The notes: generated by a model not told the origin, from the letters alone. Shown: positions 41,224-53,561, numbered from the stretch's first letter. The stretch: DNA of 64,000 bases from Clostridium sp. OF03-18AA (GCF_003478035.1 NZ_QUEP01000002.1:186001-250000), one strand, 5' to 3'. Translations and numbers: made by a program.

Positions 41224-42642
41224 GTGAAATATCAGGGACATAAAATTACGGCAGTCGCTCCCGGTTCCATCGCAGAAGAACTGGAACTGGAGCCGGGCGA
41301 TGTGCTTCTTACCATAGACGGGGAAGAACTGGAAGATATCTTCGACTATGATTATATGACGGACGCTGAGAGCTTCGTGATGGTCGTCCGGAAAGCAGAC
41401 GGCGAAGAGTGGGAACTTGAGATCGAGAGCGGCGGGGAGGACTTAGGACTCACCTTCGAGAACGGACTCATGAGTGACTACAAGTCATGTTCCAACAAGT
41501 GCATCTTCTGCTTTATCGACCAGATGCCGCCGGGAATGCGTGAAACTCTCTACTTTAAGGACGATGACTCGAGACTTTCGTTCCTCCAGGGAAACTACAT
41601 CACCCTGACAAATATGAAGGACAAGGATATCGAGCGTATCATCCGTTTCCATCTGGCTCCGATCAATATCTCGGTCCAGGCGATGAATCCGGAGCTGCGC
41701 TGCAAAATGCTCCACAACCGGTTTGCGGGGGAGGCGTTAAAGAAGATCGACCGGCTTTACGAGGCGGAGACGGAGATGAACGGGCAGATCGTTCTCTGCA
41801 AAGGCGTCAATGACGGAAAGGAACTGGCGTACACGATCGAGCAGCTCTCAAAGTATGCGCCGGTAATGCAGAGTGTGTCGGTTGTTCCGGTCGGACTCTC
41901 CAAATACCGTGACGGCCTTTATCCGCTGGAACCGTTTACAAAGGAAGATGCCTGTGAGGTCATTGACCTGATCGAAAAATGGCAGAAGATCAATTATGAG
42001 CGCCACGGGATCCATTTTATCCATGCAAGCGACGAGTGGTATATTCTGGCGGAACGGGAGATGCCGGAGGAAGGACGCTATGACGGATACATCCAGCTGG
42101 AAAATGGCGTCGGCATGCTGCGTCTCCTTCAGGAAGAGGTGATGGACGCCCTGGACGGGAAGAAGGACGACGGGGTGAAGGAAGAACTCTCGATCGCGAC
42201 GGGATACCTGCCGTACCCGTATCTGGAAAAGCTTGTGAGGGAGATCGAAAAGGTCTATCCGGGACGAAACGTCCATGTATATCGGATCCGGAATGACTTC
42301 TTCGGGGAGAAGATCACGGTGGCCGGCCTCATCACGGGGCAGGATCTGATCGCACAGCTGAAAGAAAGACCGCTGGGAGAGAGATTGCTTCTTCCGGCCG
42401 TCATGTTCAAAAGCGGAGAAGAAGTTTTCCTGGATGACATCACAAAGACCCAGGCGGAAGATGCTTTACAGATTCCGATAAATATAGTAAAATCAAGCGG
42501 ATATGACCTTGTCGATGCGATCCTCGATCCGGAAGCGGCGAGAGAGCAGACTGCGGAACACGGGGCATATGAGCTTACAATGAAAGACGCCGGACTCACG
42601 GAAGACGGAGAAGTCATTCCGGACTGGGACAGCGAAGTATAG
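41224..42642 (+). CDS. DUF512 family protein (PDZ plus radical-SAM-like)
   Basis: The 472-residue protein starts with a PDZ-like domain (APGSIAEELELEPGD, residues ~11-80). A radical-SAM-like core follows with the cysteine motif CSNKCIFCF (about residues 88-96; CxxxCxxC), then a C-terminal DUF512 domain. It probably binds a 4Fe-4S cluster, but the reaction is not known to me. It is regularly found just upstream of der in Clostridia, as here (15 bp). Start GTG 41224 follows AGGAAGGG. Confidence 0.85.
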   Translation: MKYQGHKITAVAPGSIAEELELEPGDVLLTIDGEELEDIFDYDYMTDAESFVMVVRKADGEEWELEIESGGEDLGLTFENGLMSDYKSCSNKCIFCFIDQMPPGMRETLYFKDDDSRLSFLQGNYITLTNMKDKDIERIIRFHLAPINISVQAMNPELRCKMLHNRFAGEALKKIDRLYEAETEMNGQIVLCKGVNDGKELAYTIEQLSKYAPVMQSVSVVPVGLSKYRDGLYPLEPFTKEDACEVIDLIEKWQKINYERHGIHFIHASDEWYILAEREMPEEGRYDGYIQLENGVGMLRLLQEEVMDALDGKKDDGVKEELSIATGYLPYPYLEKLVREIEKVYPGRNVHVYRIRNDFFGEKITVAGLITGQDLIAQLKERPLGERLLLPAVMFKSGEEVFLDDITKTQAEDALQIPINIVKSSGYDLVDAILDPEAAREQTAEHGAYELTMKDAGLTEDGEVIPDWDSEV

Positions 42643-42657
42643 AAATGAGGAAAAAAT

Positions 42658-43983
42658 ATGAGTAAACCAGTAGTGGCGATCGTCGGCAGACCGAATGTGG
42701 GAAAATCCACACTCTTTAATGTACTTGCCGGCAGCACGATCTCGATCGTAAAAGATACTCCGGGTGTGACAAGAGACCGTATCTATGCGGACTGCACCTG
42801 GTTAAACAACAACTTTACCCTGATCGATACAGGCGGAATCGAGCCGGATTCCAAGGACATCATCCTTGCCCAGATGCGGGAACAGGCTCAGATCGCGATC
42901 GATACCGCGGACGTGATCATTTTCATCGTCGATGTCCGCCAGGGACTTGTTGACGCGGATTCCAAGGTTGCGGACATGCTCAGAAAGTCCAAGAAACCGG
43001 TCGTTCTTGCGGTCAACAAAGTGGACAGTATGGCAAAATTCGGAAATGATGTATACGAATTCTACAACCTCGGAATCGGCGATCCGGTTCCGGTATCCGC
43101 AGCGTCGAGACTCGGTCTCGGTGAGCTCCTTGACGAGGTAGTAAAATACTTCCGTGAGGACCAGTATGACGACAGCGAGGACGACCGTCCGAGGATCGCG
43201 ATCGTCGGAAAACCGAATGTCGGAAAATCTTCCATTATCAATAAGCTTCTCGGCGAGAACCGTGTGATCGTGTCCAACATCGCCGGAACAACGAGAGACG
43301 CCGTTGATACGGAGATCGTGAGAAACGGCACGGAATATATCTTTATCGATACGGCCGGTCTCAGAAGAAAGAGCAAGATCAAAGAGGATATCGAGCGCTA
43401 CAGCATCATCCGCACGGTAACAGCCGTTGAGCGCGCTGACGTGGTCCTCATGGTCATCGACGCCGTTGAGGGGATCACCGAGCAGGATGCGAAGATCGCC
43501 GGGATCGCCCATGACCGCGGAAAAGGCGTGATCGTCGTTGTCAACAAGTGGGATGCGATTGAGAAGAATGATAAGACGATCTATGAGTACACAAGAAAAT
43601 TAAAAGAGACCCTGTCCTATATGCCGTATGCGGAGTATATCTTCGTGTCCGCCCTGACCGGACAGAGAATGGAAAAACTCTTTGAGTTGATCGATATGGT
43701 CCGCGAGAACCAGACGCTCCGTGTGGCGACCGGCGTCTTAAACGAGATCGTGACAGAAGCTGTCGCGATGCAGCAGCCGCCGTCCGATAAGGGCAAACGC
43801 TTAAAGATCTACTATGTGACCCAGGTTGCGGTAAAACCGCCGACCTTCGTAATTTTCGTGAACGATAAGGAGTTAATGCATTTCTCCTACACGAGATACC
43901 TGGAAAACAAGATCCGTGAGGCCTTTGGCTTCCGCGGAACATCCCTGAAATTCATCATCCGTGAGAGGAAGGAGAAGGATTAA
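42658..43983 (+). CDS. der: ribosome biogenesis GTPase Der (EngA)
   Basis: Two tandem GTPase domains followed by a KH-like domain, unique to Der, which helps assemble the 50S subunit. P-loops are GRPNVGKST (about residue 9) and GKPNVGKSS (about 183). G3 motifs are DTGG and DTAG. G4 motifs are NKVD and NKWD. The C-terminal part ends [16 protein letters not shown], a family hallmark. Length 441 is normal. plsY follows after 3 bp. Confidence 0.97.
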   Translation: MSKPVVAIVGRPNVGKSTLFNVLAGSTISIVKDTPGVTRDRIYADCTWLNNNFTLIDTGGIEPDSKDIILAQMREQAQIAIDTADVIIFIVDVRQGLVDADSKVADMLRKSKKPVVLAVNKVDSMAKFGNDVYEFYNLGIGDPVPVSAASRLGLGELLDEVVKYFREDQYDDSEDDRPRIAIVGKPNVGKSSIINKLLGENRVIVSNIAGTTRDAVDTEIVRNGTEYIFIDTAGLRRKSKIKEDIERYSIIRTVTAVERADVVLMVIDAVEGITEQDAKIAGIAHDRGKGVIVVVNKWDAIEKNDKTIYEYTRKLKETLSYMPYAEYIFVSALTGQRMEKLFELIDMVRENQTLRVATGVLNEIVTEAVAMQQPPSDKGKRLKIYYVTQVAVKPPTFVIFVNDKELMHFSYTRYLENKIREAFGFRGTSLKFIIRERKEKD

Positions 43984-43986
43984 GCG

Positions 43987-44619
43987 ATGGGCAGAGTGCT
44001 TTGTCTTGTTATGGGTTATGTGTTTGGATTATTCCAGACAGGATATCTTTACGGGAAGATGAACCATATCGATATCAGAAATTACGGCAGCGGAAACTCC
44101 GGAACGACAAACGCGCTCCGGGTTCTCGGAAAGAAGGCGGGACTCATCGTCTTTGCGGGCGACTTTTTAAAGACTGTTTTCGCATGTCTTGCAGCCCGGA
44201 TCATCTTTAAAGCAAGCCCGGATACAGACCTCTACGTGCTCTATGCGGGTCTCGGGGTTGTCCTTGGACATAATTTCCCGTGCTATCTGCACTTTAAAGG
44301 CGGAAAAGGGATCGCATCCATGGCGGGGATCCTCGTGTCCATGGACTGGCGCGTGACGCTCGTCTGTGCGGCTCTGTTCCTCGGCGCTGTGATCATCACA
44401 AGATATGTGTCCCTGGGATCGATCCTGGTCGTGATCTCATTCTTCATCCAGATGCTGATCTATGGATCACGGGGGGATTACCGTGTGTCCGAAGGAAGTC
44501 TCATGGAGTTTTTTGCCATCTCCTTTATTCTGATGGCGATGGCGATCTGGAGACACAGGGCAAATATTAAACGACTGTTATTCGGTACGGAGAATAAGCT
44601 CTGGGGCGGAAAGAAATAA
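43987..44619 (+). CDS. plsY: acyl-phosphate:glycerol-3-phosphate acyltransferase
   Basis: This 210-residue membrane enzyme makes lysophosphatidate, the first step of phospholipid synthesis. The three PlsY motifs are visible: IRNYGSGNSGTTNALRVLG, GHNFPCYLHFKGGKG and the C-terminal RHRANIKRLLFGTE. Several hydrophobic segments lie between them. It sits before gpsA, which supplies its glycerol 3-phosphate. Confidence 0.95.
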   Translation: MGRVLCLVMGYVFGLFQTGYLYGKMNHIDIRNYGSGNSGTTNALRVLGKKAGLIVFAGDFLKTVFACLAARIIFKASPDTDLYVLYAGLGVVLGHNFPCYLHFKGGKGIASMAGILVSMDWRVTLVCAALFLGAVIITRYVSLGSILVVISFFIQMLIYGSRGDYRVSEGSLMEFFAISFILMAMAIWRHRANIKRLLFGTENKLWGGKK

Positions 44620-44682
44620 ACCGGCATCAGGTGCGTACATAAGAAAATCAACCTTAGGGCGTAGAAAAAGGAGTTCCTGAAC

Positions 44683-45690
44683 ATGGAAAAGATTGGTATT
44701 ATCGGTTCCGGTACATGGGGAACCGCAATTGCGGTACTGCTGGTAAATAACGGACATGAGGTGACACTCTGGTCCGCGATCCCGGCAGAGATCGAGGAGA
44801 TGGCAAAGACAAGGACCCACAGGAATCTTCCGGGTGTGACACTTCCGGAAGGACTCATCTATACTGCGGATCTTGAAAAGGCGATGGCGGATAAAGATCT
44901 TCTTGTGATGGCAGTCCCGTCTGTTTTCGTGCGCAGTACGGCGCAGAAGATGAAACCGTTCTGTAAGGATGGCCAGCTCATTGTCGATGTCGCAAAGGGG
45001 ATCGAGGAGAATACTCTCGATACAATGACACAGATCATCAAAGAGGAGCTCCCGATGGCTGAGACGGCCGTTCTCTCCGGACCGAGCCACGCGGAAGAGG
45101 TAAGCCGCGGACTCCCAACGCTCTGTGTTGCGGGATCCCACAAAAAGAAGATCGCGGAGTATATCCAGTCCACCTTCATCAGTCCGGTATTCCGTGTATA
45201 CACGAGTCCGGATGTCCTGGGGATCGAGACAGGAGCAGCGTTGAAGAACGTTGTTGCCCTGGCGGCCGGGATCGCTGACGGTCTTGGTTACGGGGACAAT
45301 GCAAAAGCGGCCCTCATCACCCGCGGAATGGCGGAGATCGCGAGACTTGGCGTTGCCATGGGCGGAAAATATCAGACTTACACAGGACTCTCCGGGATCG
45401 GAGACCTGATCGTGACATGTGCAAGCATGCACAGCAGAAACCGCCGTGCCGGGATCCTCATCGGAAAAGGATACACGATGGAGGAAGCCATGAAGGAAGT
45501 TCAGATGGTGGTGGAAGGCGTTTATTCGGCAAAGGCTGCGAGAGCGCTTGCAAAGAAATATAACGTCTCCATGCCGATCGTCGAACAGGTCAACGAGGTC
45601 CTATTTGAAGGAAAACCGGCGAAAGAGGCAGTTGCGGACCTGATGCTCCGCGATAAGCGCATCGAGCACAGCGACCTTCCGTGGGAATAA
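44683..45690 (+). CDS. gpsA: glycerol-3-phosphate dehydrogenase (NAD(P)+)
   Basis: This 335-residue enzyme reduces dihydroxyacetone phosphate to glycerol 3-phosphate for lipids. Motifs are the Rossmann start IGIIGSGTWGTAIAVLL, SGPSHAEEVSRG, the catalytic-Lys stretch GAALKNVVALAAGIADGLG and SRNRRAG. It ends the der-plsY-gpsA run. A hairpin with T-tract downstream (45730-45768) is shared with the spoIVA ribosome site. Confidence 0.96.
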   Translation: MEKIGIIGSGTWGTAIAVLLVNNGHEVTLWSAIPAEIEEMAKTRTHRNLPGVTLPEGLIYTADLEKAMADKDLLVMAVPSVFVRSTAQKMKPFCKDGQLIVDVAKGIEENTLDTMTQIIKEELPMAETAVLSGPSHAEEVSRGLPTLCVAGSHKKKIAEYIQSTFISPVFRVYTSPDVLGIETGAALKNVVALAAGIADGLGYGDNAKAALITRGMAEIARLGVAMGGKYQTYTGLSGIGDLIVTCASMHSRNRRAGILIGKGYTMEEAMKEVQMVVEGVYSAKAARALAKKYNVSMPIVEQVNEVLFEGKPAKEAVADLMLRDKRIEHSDLPWE

Positions 45691-45729
45691 AGATCCGGAC
45701 AGACCTGCCGCATGAGTGAATAAAAACAT

Positions 45730-45768
45730 CCCCCTCGCGCATACACTGAAACAGTATATGCGAGGGGG
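45730..45768 (+). promoter_or_regulatory. hairpin covering the spoIVA ribosome site, also gpsA terminator
   Basis: CCCCCTCGC (45730-45738) pairs with GCGAGGGGG (45760-45768), with partial GCATAC/GTATAT extension, then TATTTTT and the spoIVA ATG at 45776. The GAGGGGG of the right arm is also the only ribosome-binding site of spoIVA. The structure can therefore stop transcription from gpsA and hide the site in long transcripts. Confidence 0.65.
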
Positions 45769-45775
45769 TATTTTT

Positions 45776-47248
45776 ATGGATGATTTCCATGTATACAAGG
45801 ATATCGAGGCGAGGACGGGCGGCGAGATCTATGTGGGCGTCGTGGGACCCGTGCGCACCGGGAAATCTACGTTTATCAAGCGGTTTATGGAACTTCTCGT
45901 TCTCCCGAACCTTCCGGACGGGCAGAAAAAGTCGCAGACCAGGGATGAACTCCCGCAGAGCGCCGCTGGGAAGACGATCATGACCACGGAGCCGAAGTTT
46001 ATCCCGAAGGAGGCGGCGGAGCTGGAACTCGCGGAGGGGATCCGGGCGAAGGTGCGGCTCATCGACTGCGTGGGATTTATGGTGGAAGGCGCCGCGGGAC
46101 ACATGGAAAACGGGGAGGAACGGCTTGTGAAGACTCCCTGGTACGACTACGAGATCCCTTTTACCCAGGCGGCGGAGATCGGGACAAGAAAGGTGATCCG
46201 GGACCATTCCACCATCGGTATTGTCGTGGCCTGCGACGGGAGCTTCGGGGAGCTTACCAGGGAGGACTTCCGGGAAGCGGAAGAGCAGACAATCTCAGAG
46301 CTAAAGGAGATCGGAAAGCCGTTCCTGATCGTGCTCAATTCCACGAGACCGTATGCGGCGGATACGAAAGCGCTGGCGCTTAAGATGGAAAACCAGTACG
46401 GAGTTCCGGTCCGGGCGGCAAACTGTGAGCAGTTAAAGAAGGAGGACATTGAGGAGATCCTGGGGACAGTCCTTCTGGAGTTCCCCGTGACGGAACTCGA
46501 CCTCGAGATCCCGAAGTGGGCGGAGATCCTGCCGGATACCCATGCGATCAAGGCGGACATGATCGCGGAGGCGGAAAAGCTTTTAAAACGTTCTGTTCAG
46601 ATGAAAGATGTGCCGAAGGAGACGGTCCCGGAAGAAGACCGGGCGGTGAAAAAGCTGATCGCGGATGAACTCGATCTTGCGAGCGGGCGCGTGACGATCC
46701 GGGTCGTCGTCGACGAGAATGCGTACTTTGAGGTCCTGAGCGACATCTCCGGACTGCCGGTGCGCGATGAATACAGCCTGTTTAAGATCCTAAAAGATTC
46801 AGCGGAGATGCAGGGCGAGTATGAGAAGGTGAAAAATGCCCTGGCGGAGGTCCGGCAGAAAGGATACGGCATCGTCCTGCCGGATAAGACGGAGATTTCC
46901 CTGGATGAGCCGGAGCTGATCCGCCACGGCAGCAAATACGGGGTGAAGATCCATGCCCAGGCTCCGTCCATCAATCTTATCAAAGCGCGGATCGAGACGG
47001 AGATCGCCCCGATCGTCGGAAACGAGCAGCAGGCGAAGGATCTGATCGCGTACATAAAGGACGGGGAAGCGACGGAGGACGGCGTCTGGGATACGAATAT
47101 CTTTGGAAAATCTGTGGAACAGATCGTGGAGGACGGCATGCAGGCGAAGATCTCCCAGATGACAGAGGATTGCCAGATGAAACTCCAGGATACGCTACAG
47201 AAAATTATCAATGACAGTAATGGAGGAATGATTTGCATAATTATCTGA
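45776..47248 (+). CDS. spoIVA: stage IV sporulation protein A
   Basis: This 490-residue ATPase polymerises on the forespore outer membrane as the basement of the spore coat, anchored by SpoVM. The Walker A motif is GPVRTGKSTFIKRFM (about residues 22-36). The rest matches SpoIVA in length, and the C-terminus ends in a short hydrophobic GGMICIII. ATG 45776 is chosen over 45716 because GAGGGGG precedes it and 490 residues is the family norm. It shows the organism is a spore-former. Confidence 0.96.
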   Translation: MDDFHVYKDIEARTGGEIYVGVVGPVRTGKSTFIKRFMELLVLPNLPDGQKKSQTRDELPQSAAGKTIMTTEPKFIPKEAAELELAEGIRAKVRLIDCVGFMVEGAAGHMENGEERLVKTPWYDYEIPFTQAAEIGTRKVIRDHSTIGIVVACDGSFGELTREDFREAEEQTISELKEIGKPFLIVLNSTRPYAADTKALALKMENQYGVPVRAANCEQLKKEDIEEILGTVLLEFPVTELDLEIPKWAEILPDTHAIKADMIAEAEKLLKRSVQMKDVPKETVPEEDRAVKKLIADELDLASGRVTIRVVVDENAYFEVLSDISGLPVRDEYSLFKILKDSAEMQGEYEKVKNALAEVRQKGYGIVLPDKTEISLDEPELIRHGSKYGVKIHAQAPSINLIKARIETEIAPIVGNEQQAKDLIAYIKDGEATEDGVWDTNIFGKSVEQIVEDGMQAKISQMTEDCQMKLQDTLQKIINDSNGGMICIII

Positions 47249-47261
47249 AATTTGCTATAAT
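47233..47261 (+). promoter_or_regulatory. promoter of the beta-CASP nuclease gene
   Basis: TTGCAT at 47233-47238, a 17-bp spacer and TATAAT at 47256-47261, overlapping the spoIVA stop codon. Confidence 0.75.
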
Positions 47262-47305
47262 AGATACAAATAATACAGCTGATTTGCAGCGCGAGGAGGG
47301 GTTCC

Positions 47306-48907
47306 ATGAAACTGACATTTATCGGCGCGGATCATGAAGTGACTGGCAGCTGCCATTATCTCAATGCGGCTGGAAAAAACATCCTGATCGATTATGGTAT
47401 GGAACAGGGCGGAAACGTCTATGAGAATGCGGATCTTCCAATCCCGTTCTCCGATGTGGATTACATCTTTATCACCCACGCCCATATCGACCACACGGGC
47501 CTTTTGCCGTTGATCTACGCGAAGGGCTTCAAGGGTCAGATCTTTGCGACCCAGGCGACCTGTGATCTCTGCAACATTATGTTAAAGGACAGTGCCCACA
47601 TCCAGGAGATGGAGGCAGAGTGGAAGAACAGAAAGGCGAGACGTGCCGGAAATCCGGAAGTTCAGGCACTCTACACGGTCAATGACGCTGAGGGCGTCTT
47701 AAAGCACTTTGTCCCGTGCCACTACGGCGATATCCTGACGATCTGTGAAGGGATCGAGGTACGCTTTACTGATGTCGGCCATCTGCTCGGCTCCGCGTCC
47801 ATCGAGATCTGGATCGACGAGGACGGCGTAAAGAAAAAGATCGTGTTCTCCGGCGATATCGGAAACAAGAATAAGCCGCTGATCAAGGACCCGCAGTATA
47901 CGGATGAGGCGGATTATGTGGTGATGGAGTGCACTTACGGCGACCGCTCCCACGACAGGACCCATGAGCACATCGAGGAGTTCGCGAAGATCATCCAGAG
48001 AACTTTGGACCGCGGAGGAAATGTTGTGGTCCCGGCCTTTGCGGTGGGCAGGACTCAGGAGATCCTTTACTTTATCCGTAAGATCAAGGAAGAGGGACTC
48101 GTCACCGGACATGACGGATTCCCGGTCTATGTGGACAGCCCGCTGGCTGTCGAGGCGACCCATGTGTTCAATAAAAACATTTCCGAGTGCTTTGACGAGG
48201 AGGCAATGGATCTTGTGAACCGGGGTATCAATCCGATCGGATTCCCCGGACTGAAACTTTCCGTCAGCAGTGACGATTCCAAGGCTATAAACTTCAATTC
48301 AGAGCCGAAGGTCATTGTTTCCGCGGCAGGTATGTGTGATGCCGGACGAATCCGCCACCACTTAAAACATAACCTCTGGAGGCAGGAATGTACGATCGTA
48401 TTCGCCGGATATCAGGCTATCGGAACGCTTGGGCGAAGCCTGATTGATGGTGCGGAGGTCGTAAAGCTCTTCGGTGAGACGATCGACGTGGAAGCGGAGA
48501 TCGTGAGGTTAGACGGACTTTCCGGTCACGCGGACAGGGAGGGACTTCTCACCTGGATCAATGCATTCAAGAAGAAACCGGGCCGCGTGTTTATGGTACA
48601 CGGCGATGACCTTGTGTGCACGAAGTTCGCGAATCTCCTGCGGTCAGACTACGACCTTGTGGCGGATGCCCCGTTCTCGGGATCGGAGTTCGATCTGGCA
48701 GCGGGTGTATGGCTCAAACAGACCGTCGGCGTTCCGATCCAGAAGGAGACTGCAAGACAGAAGGAGAACAAGTCGATCTTCGCTCTTCTCGTGGCTGCAG
48801 GAGAACGTCTGGTGCGGATCATCCAGAAGAACCGCGACTGTGCAAACAAGGATATCAAGAAGTTTACGGCGGAGGTCAATGCACTCTGCGAAAAATGGGA
48901 TCTCTGA
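47306..48907 (+). CDS. metallo-beta-lactamase/beta-CASP family RNA-processing-type hydrolase
   Basis: This 533-residue protein has the zinc motif THAHIDHTG (about residues 54-62). Further metal ligands lie in DVGHLLGSAS and SGDIG. A beta-CASP insert follows, then the C-terminal RMMBL part with DGLSGHADREG and FMVHGD. Bacterial members resemble CPSF-73 and RNase J and are thought to act on RNA. About 65 extra C-terminal residues are helical. Substrate unknown. GCGAGGAGG precedes the ATG, and rnhA follows at 68 bp. Confidence 0.88.
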   Translation: MKLTFIGADHEVTGSCHYLNAAGKNILIDYGMEQGGNVYENADLPIPFSDVDYIFITHAHIDHTGLLPLIYAKGFKGQIFATQATCDLCNIMLKDSAHIQEMEAEWKNRKARRAGNPEVQALYTVNDAEGVLKHFVPCHYGDILTICEGIEVRFTDVGHLLGSASIEIWIDEDGVKKKIVFSGDIGNKNKPLIKDPQYTDEADYVVMECTYGDRSHDRTHEHIEEFAKIIQRTLDRGGNVVVPAFAVGRTQEILYFIRKIKEEGLVTGHDGFPVYVDSPLAVEATHVFNKNISECFDEEAMDLVNRGINPIGFPGLKLSVSSDDSKAINFNSEPKVIVSAAGMCDAGRIRHHLKHNLWRQECTIVFAGYQAIGTLGRSLIDGAEVVKLFGETIDVEAEIVRLDGLSGHADREGLLTWINAFKKKPGRVFMVHGDDLVCTKFANLLRSDYDLVADAPFSGSEFDLAAGVWLKQTVGVPIQKETARQKENKSIFALLVAAGERLVRIIQKNRDCANKDIKKFTAEVNALCEKWDL

Positions 48908-48975
48908 CTGCGGCTTATGACTGAGTGAGCCCGGAATATCATGAAATAAGACATCCTGAGAGGAAACAATACGAC

Positions 48976-49455
48976 ATGAAAGTGACACTTTATACAGACG
49001 GAGCGGCCCGCGGAAACCCGGACGGGCCGGGCGGATACGGAGCAGTGCTTCAGTTTATCGATAAAAACGGGGTTCTCCACGAGAAGGAGCTGTCCGCGGG
49101 ATATGTGCGGACCACCAATAACCGGATGGAGCTGATGGCCGCGATCGCGGGACTTGAGGCGTTAAACAGGTCTTGTGAGGTGGACCTCTATTCGGATTCG
49201 AAATATCTGGTGGATGCCTTCAACCAGAAATGGATCGATGGCTGGGTGAGAAACAACTGGGTCCGCCCGAAGACAGGACCGGTGAAGAACTCGGACCTCT
49301 GGAAACGGCTGCTTGCCGCGATGAACCCGCATAAAGTGACGTTCCACTGGGTCAAAGGCCACGACGGACATCCCGGAAACGAGCGCTGTGACCGGCTGGC
49401 CACCGGCGCCGCGGACGGAGGGAATCTGCTGGTGGATGAAGGAGTAGGAAACTAG
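48976..49455 (+). CDS. rnhA: ribonuclease HI
   Basis: Degrades RNA in RNA-DNA hybrids. The catalytic acidic residues are in [18 protein letters not shown] [15 protein letters not shown] (Asp), NRMELMA (Glu), YSDSKYL (Asp) and NERCDRLA (Asp). ATG 48976 (159 residues) is chosen over 48925 because GAGAGGA lies just upstream and the fold starts immediately. It ends the run after the nuclease gene. Confidence 0.95.
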   Translation: MKVTLYTDGAARGNPDGPGGYGAVLQFIDKNGVLHEKELSAGYVRTTNNRMELMAAIAGLEALNRSCEVDLYSDSKYLVDAFNQKWIDGWVRNNWVRPKTGPVKNSDLWKRLLAAMNPHKVTFHWVKGHDGHPGNERCDRLATGAADGGNLLVDEGVGN

Positions 49456-49626
49456 GACTGTCAAATGCCCGGGTATTCCAGTATGAAAGTCCGCTGGTCT
49501 GCACGGTCGCTTGATGACACTTTTTACAAAAGTCTTACAATCTATTACTAATTTGCGTTTTTTGTTCACAAAGATCTTCCGATATGGTATCTTTTTAGTA
49601 GAATGACAGCAGCTGTAAAAGGGGCT

Positions 49627-49653
49627 GTAACTGTGAGAGTACCGAACAGTTAC
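49627..49653. repeat. 27-bp hairpin GTAACTGT-N11-ACAGTTAC, solo copy
   Basis: Same arms and loop length as at 5211-5237, 12780-12806 and 37203-37229. It lies 32 bp before the ATG of the LprI-like gene, probably within its leader. Confidence 0.7.
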
Positions 49654-49684
49654 AAGAGACTGAAAAGAGCGGGAGAGAGCATAT

Positions 49685-50482
49685 ATGGGCAGACGCAGAA
49701 TATGGTTGATCATTATCGGGATCCTGATAGCCGGGGTATCCATCACGTGGGCAGTGGAACGGTTTGTTTCCTCACGGGGAGTGGATACCGCGGCTGTCGT
49801 TGGTTTTGAGGCGGATGCCCTGCCGCAGGGGCCTGTGGACGCGGGAAATCCCTATGCGGTAGAAAACAGGATGAAGGCGGCGGGAACGCCGGATCCACAG
49901 GCTCCGGAAGATGCGGAAGTCAGTGCCCTTGCAATGGCAGAGAATGAGATGGCAGTGGAGGAGAGCGAAACAGGGGCAGCGGCGGAGAACGCAGCAAAAG
50001 ATCTGCAGGCTTCTGAGGAGACCGTGAAATCCCCGCTGGAAACAGGCAGTGCCGTTTCGGAGGCACAGAAGAACGAGAAATCTGCGGCGGAATATACGCT
50101 CTCAGACTTTAAAGAACGTCTTGAGACGGCGCGGACCGAGGCGGAAAAATACCAGGATGATCCGTCGATGAGCCAGACTTCCCGGTATGCTGCGGCGGAG
50201 TATGTGCGGAATCTCTGGGACCGGGAGCTGAATATAATCTACGCAGAGATCCACAAAGCGATGGACGAGAATGCGGCGGAATCGCTCCGGCACGAGGAGG
50301 TGGAGTGGATCAAAAAGAGGGATCTTGCGGCAGATAAGGCCAGCGCAAAAAGATCCGGTACACCTGCCCAGAGCGTCGAGTATGTCCGGACATCGGCCAA
50401 TATGACAATGGACCGGTGCTATGAACTCTTAAAGAGCTATGGGGACTATCTGGAACCTGGGGAAGATCCGGGGGAAAAGTAA
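49685..50482 (+). CDS. membrane-anchored protein with LprI-like (DUF1311) domain
   Basis: This 265-residue protein has an N-terminal membrane anchor (residues ~6-23). A long Ala/Glu/Ser-rich stalk follows (to about 135), then a helical C-terminal domain with NLWDRELNIIYAEIHKAM and EEVEWIKKRDLAADKA. That pattern fits the LprI / lysozyme-inhibitor-like DUF1311 family, although the usual cysteines are mostly absent. It probably faces outward; its target is unknown. The ATG follows GGGAGAGAG. Confidence 0.7.
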   Translation: MGRRRIWLIIIGILIAGVSITWAVERFVSSRGVDTAAVVGFEADALPQGPVDAGNPYAVENRMKAAGTPDPQAPEDAEVSALAMAENEMAVEESETGAAAENAAKDLQASEETVKSPLETGSAVSEAQKNEKSAAEYTLSDFKERLETARTEAEKYQDDPSMSQTSRYAAAEYVRNLWDRELNIIYAEIHKAMDENAAESLRHEEVEWIKKRDLAADKASAKRSGTPAQSVEYVRTSANMTMDRCYELLKSYGDYLEPGEDPGEK

Positions 50483-50490
50483 AAAACATC

Positions 50491-50519
50491 TTGCCAACCG
50501 AACAAGAAACGATTATAGT
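50491..50519 (+). promoter_or_regulatory. promoter for the small membrane gene and alaS
   Basis: TTGCCA at 50491-50496, a 17-bp spacer and TATAGT at 50514-50519, 9 bp after the preceding stop codon. The leader to the small ORF is about 140 nt. Confidence 0.68.
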
Positions 50520-50531
50520 ATAAGTTATGAG

Positions 50532-50573
50532 AATCTGCGCCAAAGACCGGACCACCGGCTTTACGGGCAGATT
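50532..50573 (+). promoter_or_regulatory. leader hairpin upstream of alaS
   Basis: AATCTGC (50532-50538) pairs with GCAGATT (50567-50573), enclosing AAAG-A-CCGG-ACCA-CCGG-CTTT. It begins about 6 nt after the expected transcript start. It is followed by A-rich, not T-rich, sequence. It lacks the T-box consensus, so alanine-tRNA control is not supported. Confidence 0.4.
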
Positions 50574-50663
50574 ACGAAAAAATAATATTATAGAAACTGT
50601 ACAAATGTGTCATTTTAAACACAGGCGTCTGAATTTTGGACAGCCGGAAAAGGAGGCGTTTTT

Positions 50664-50786
50664 ATGTCCGCATTTTTCGCATCATTTGTTTCAACAGCCG
50701 TCAAAGCTGTGATTCTGGCCGCAGTTGCCCTGGCGGGAATCGTTCTGGGTAAGAAATTCAGAGATAAAAAAAGTACACAACAGTAA
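50664..50786 (+). CDS. 40-residue single-span membrane protein
   Basis: Begins MSAFFASFVSTAVKAVILAA, continues as one hydrophobic helix (about residues 3-29) and ends with a basic tail (GKKFRDKKSTQQ). AAAAGGAGG sits 7-8 bp before the ATG, an excellent ribosome site. It shares the promoter at 50491-50519 with alaS, which starts 15 bp after its stop. No function is known to me. It is too short for most gene finders but well supported by its ribosome site and composition. Confidence 0.65.
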   Translation: MSAFFASFVSTAVKAVILAAVALAGIVLGKKFRDKKSTQQ

Positions 50787-50801
50787 CCAGGAGGCAGTAC
50801 C

Positions 50802-53456
<2,655 letters not shown>

Positions 53457-53482
53457 GTTAAGAATTAAGGCTGTTTCAAGCC

Positions 53483-53523
53483 TTTTTGATGCCGGGCTGT
53501 GCAAGGTTGCCCGGCATCAAAAA
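53483..53523. terminator. hairpin downstream of alaS
   Basis: GATGCCGGGC (53488-53497) pairs with GCCCGGCATC (53509-53518), extended by TTTTT/AAAAA. After the stem the + strand is A-rich, so it is a weak terminator for alaS at best, though it may protect the 3' end. Confidence 0.5.
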
Positions 53524-53561
53524 TAAATTTGAAAAAAATGCATTTTTCTAGTAAAAATAGG

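Noticed and set aside
50532..50573. T-box riboswitch for alaS
   Set aside because: No T-box consensus, specifier loop or terminator/antiterminator pair is visible; only a single leader hairpin is present.
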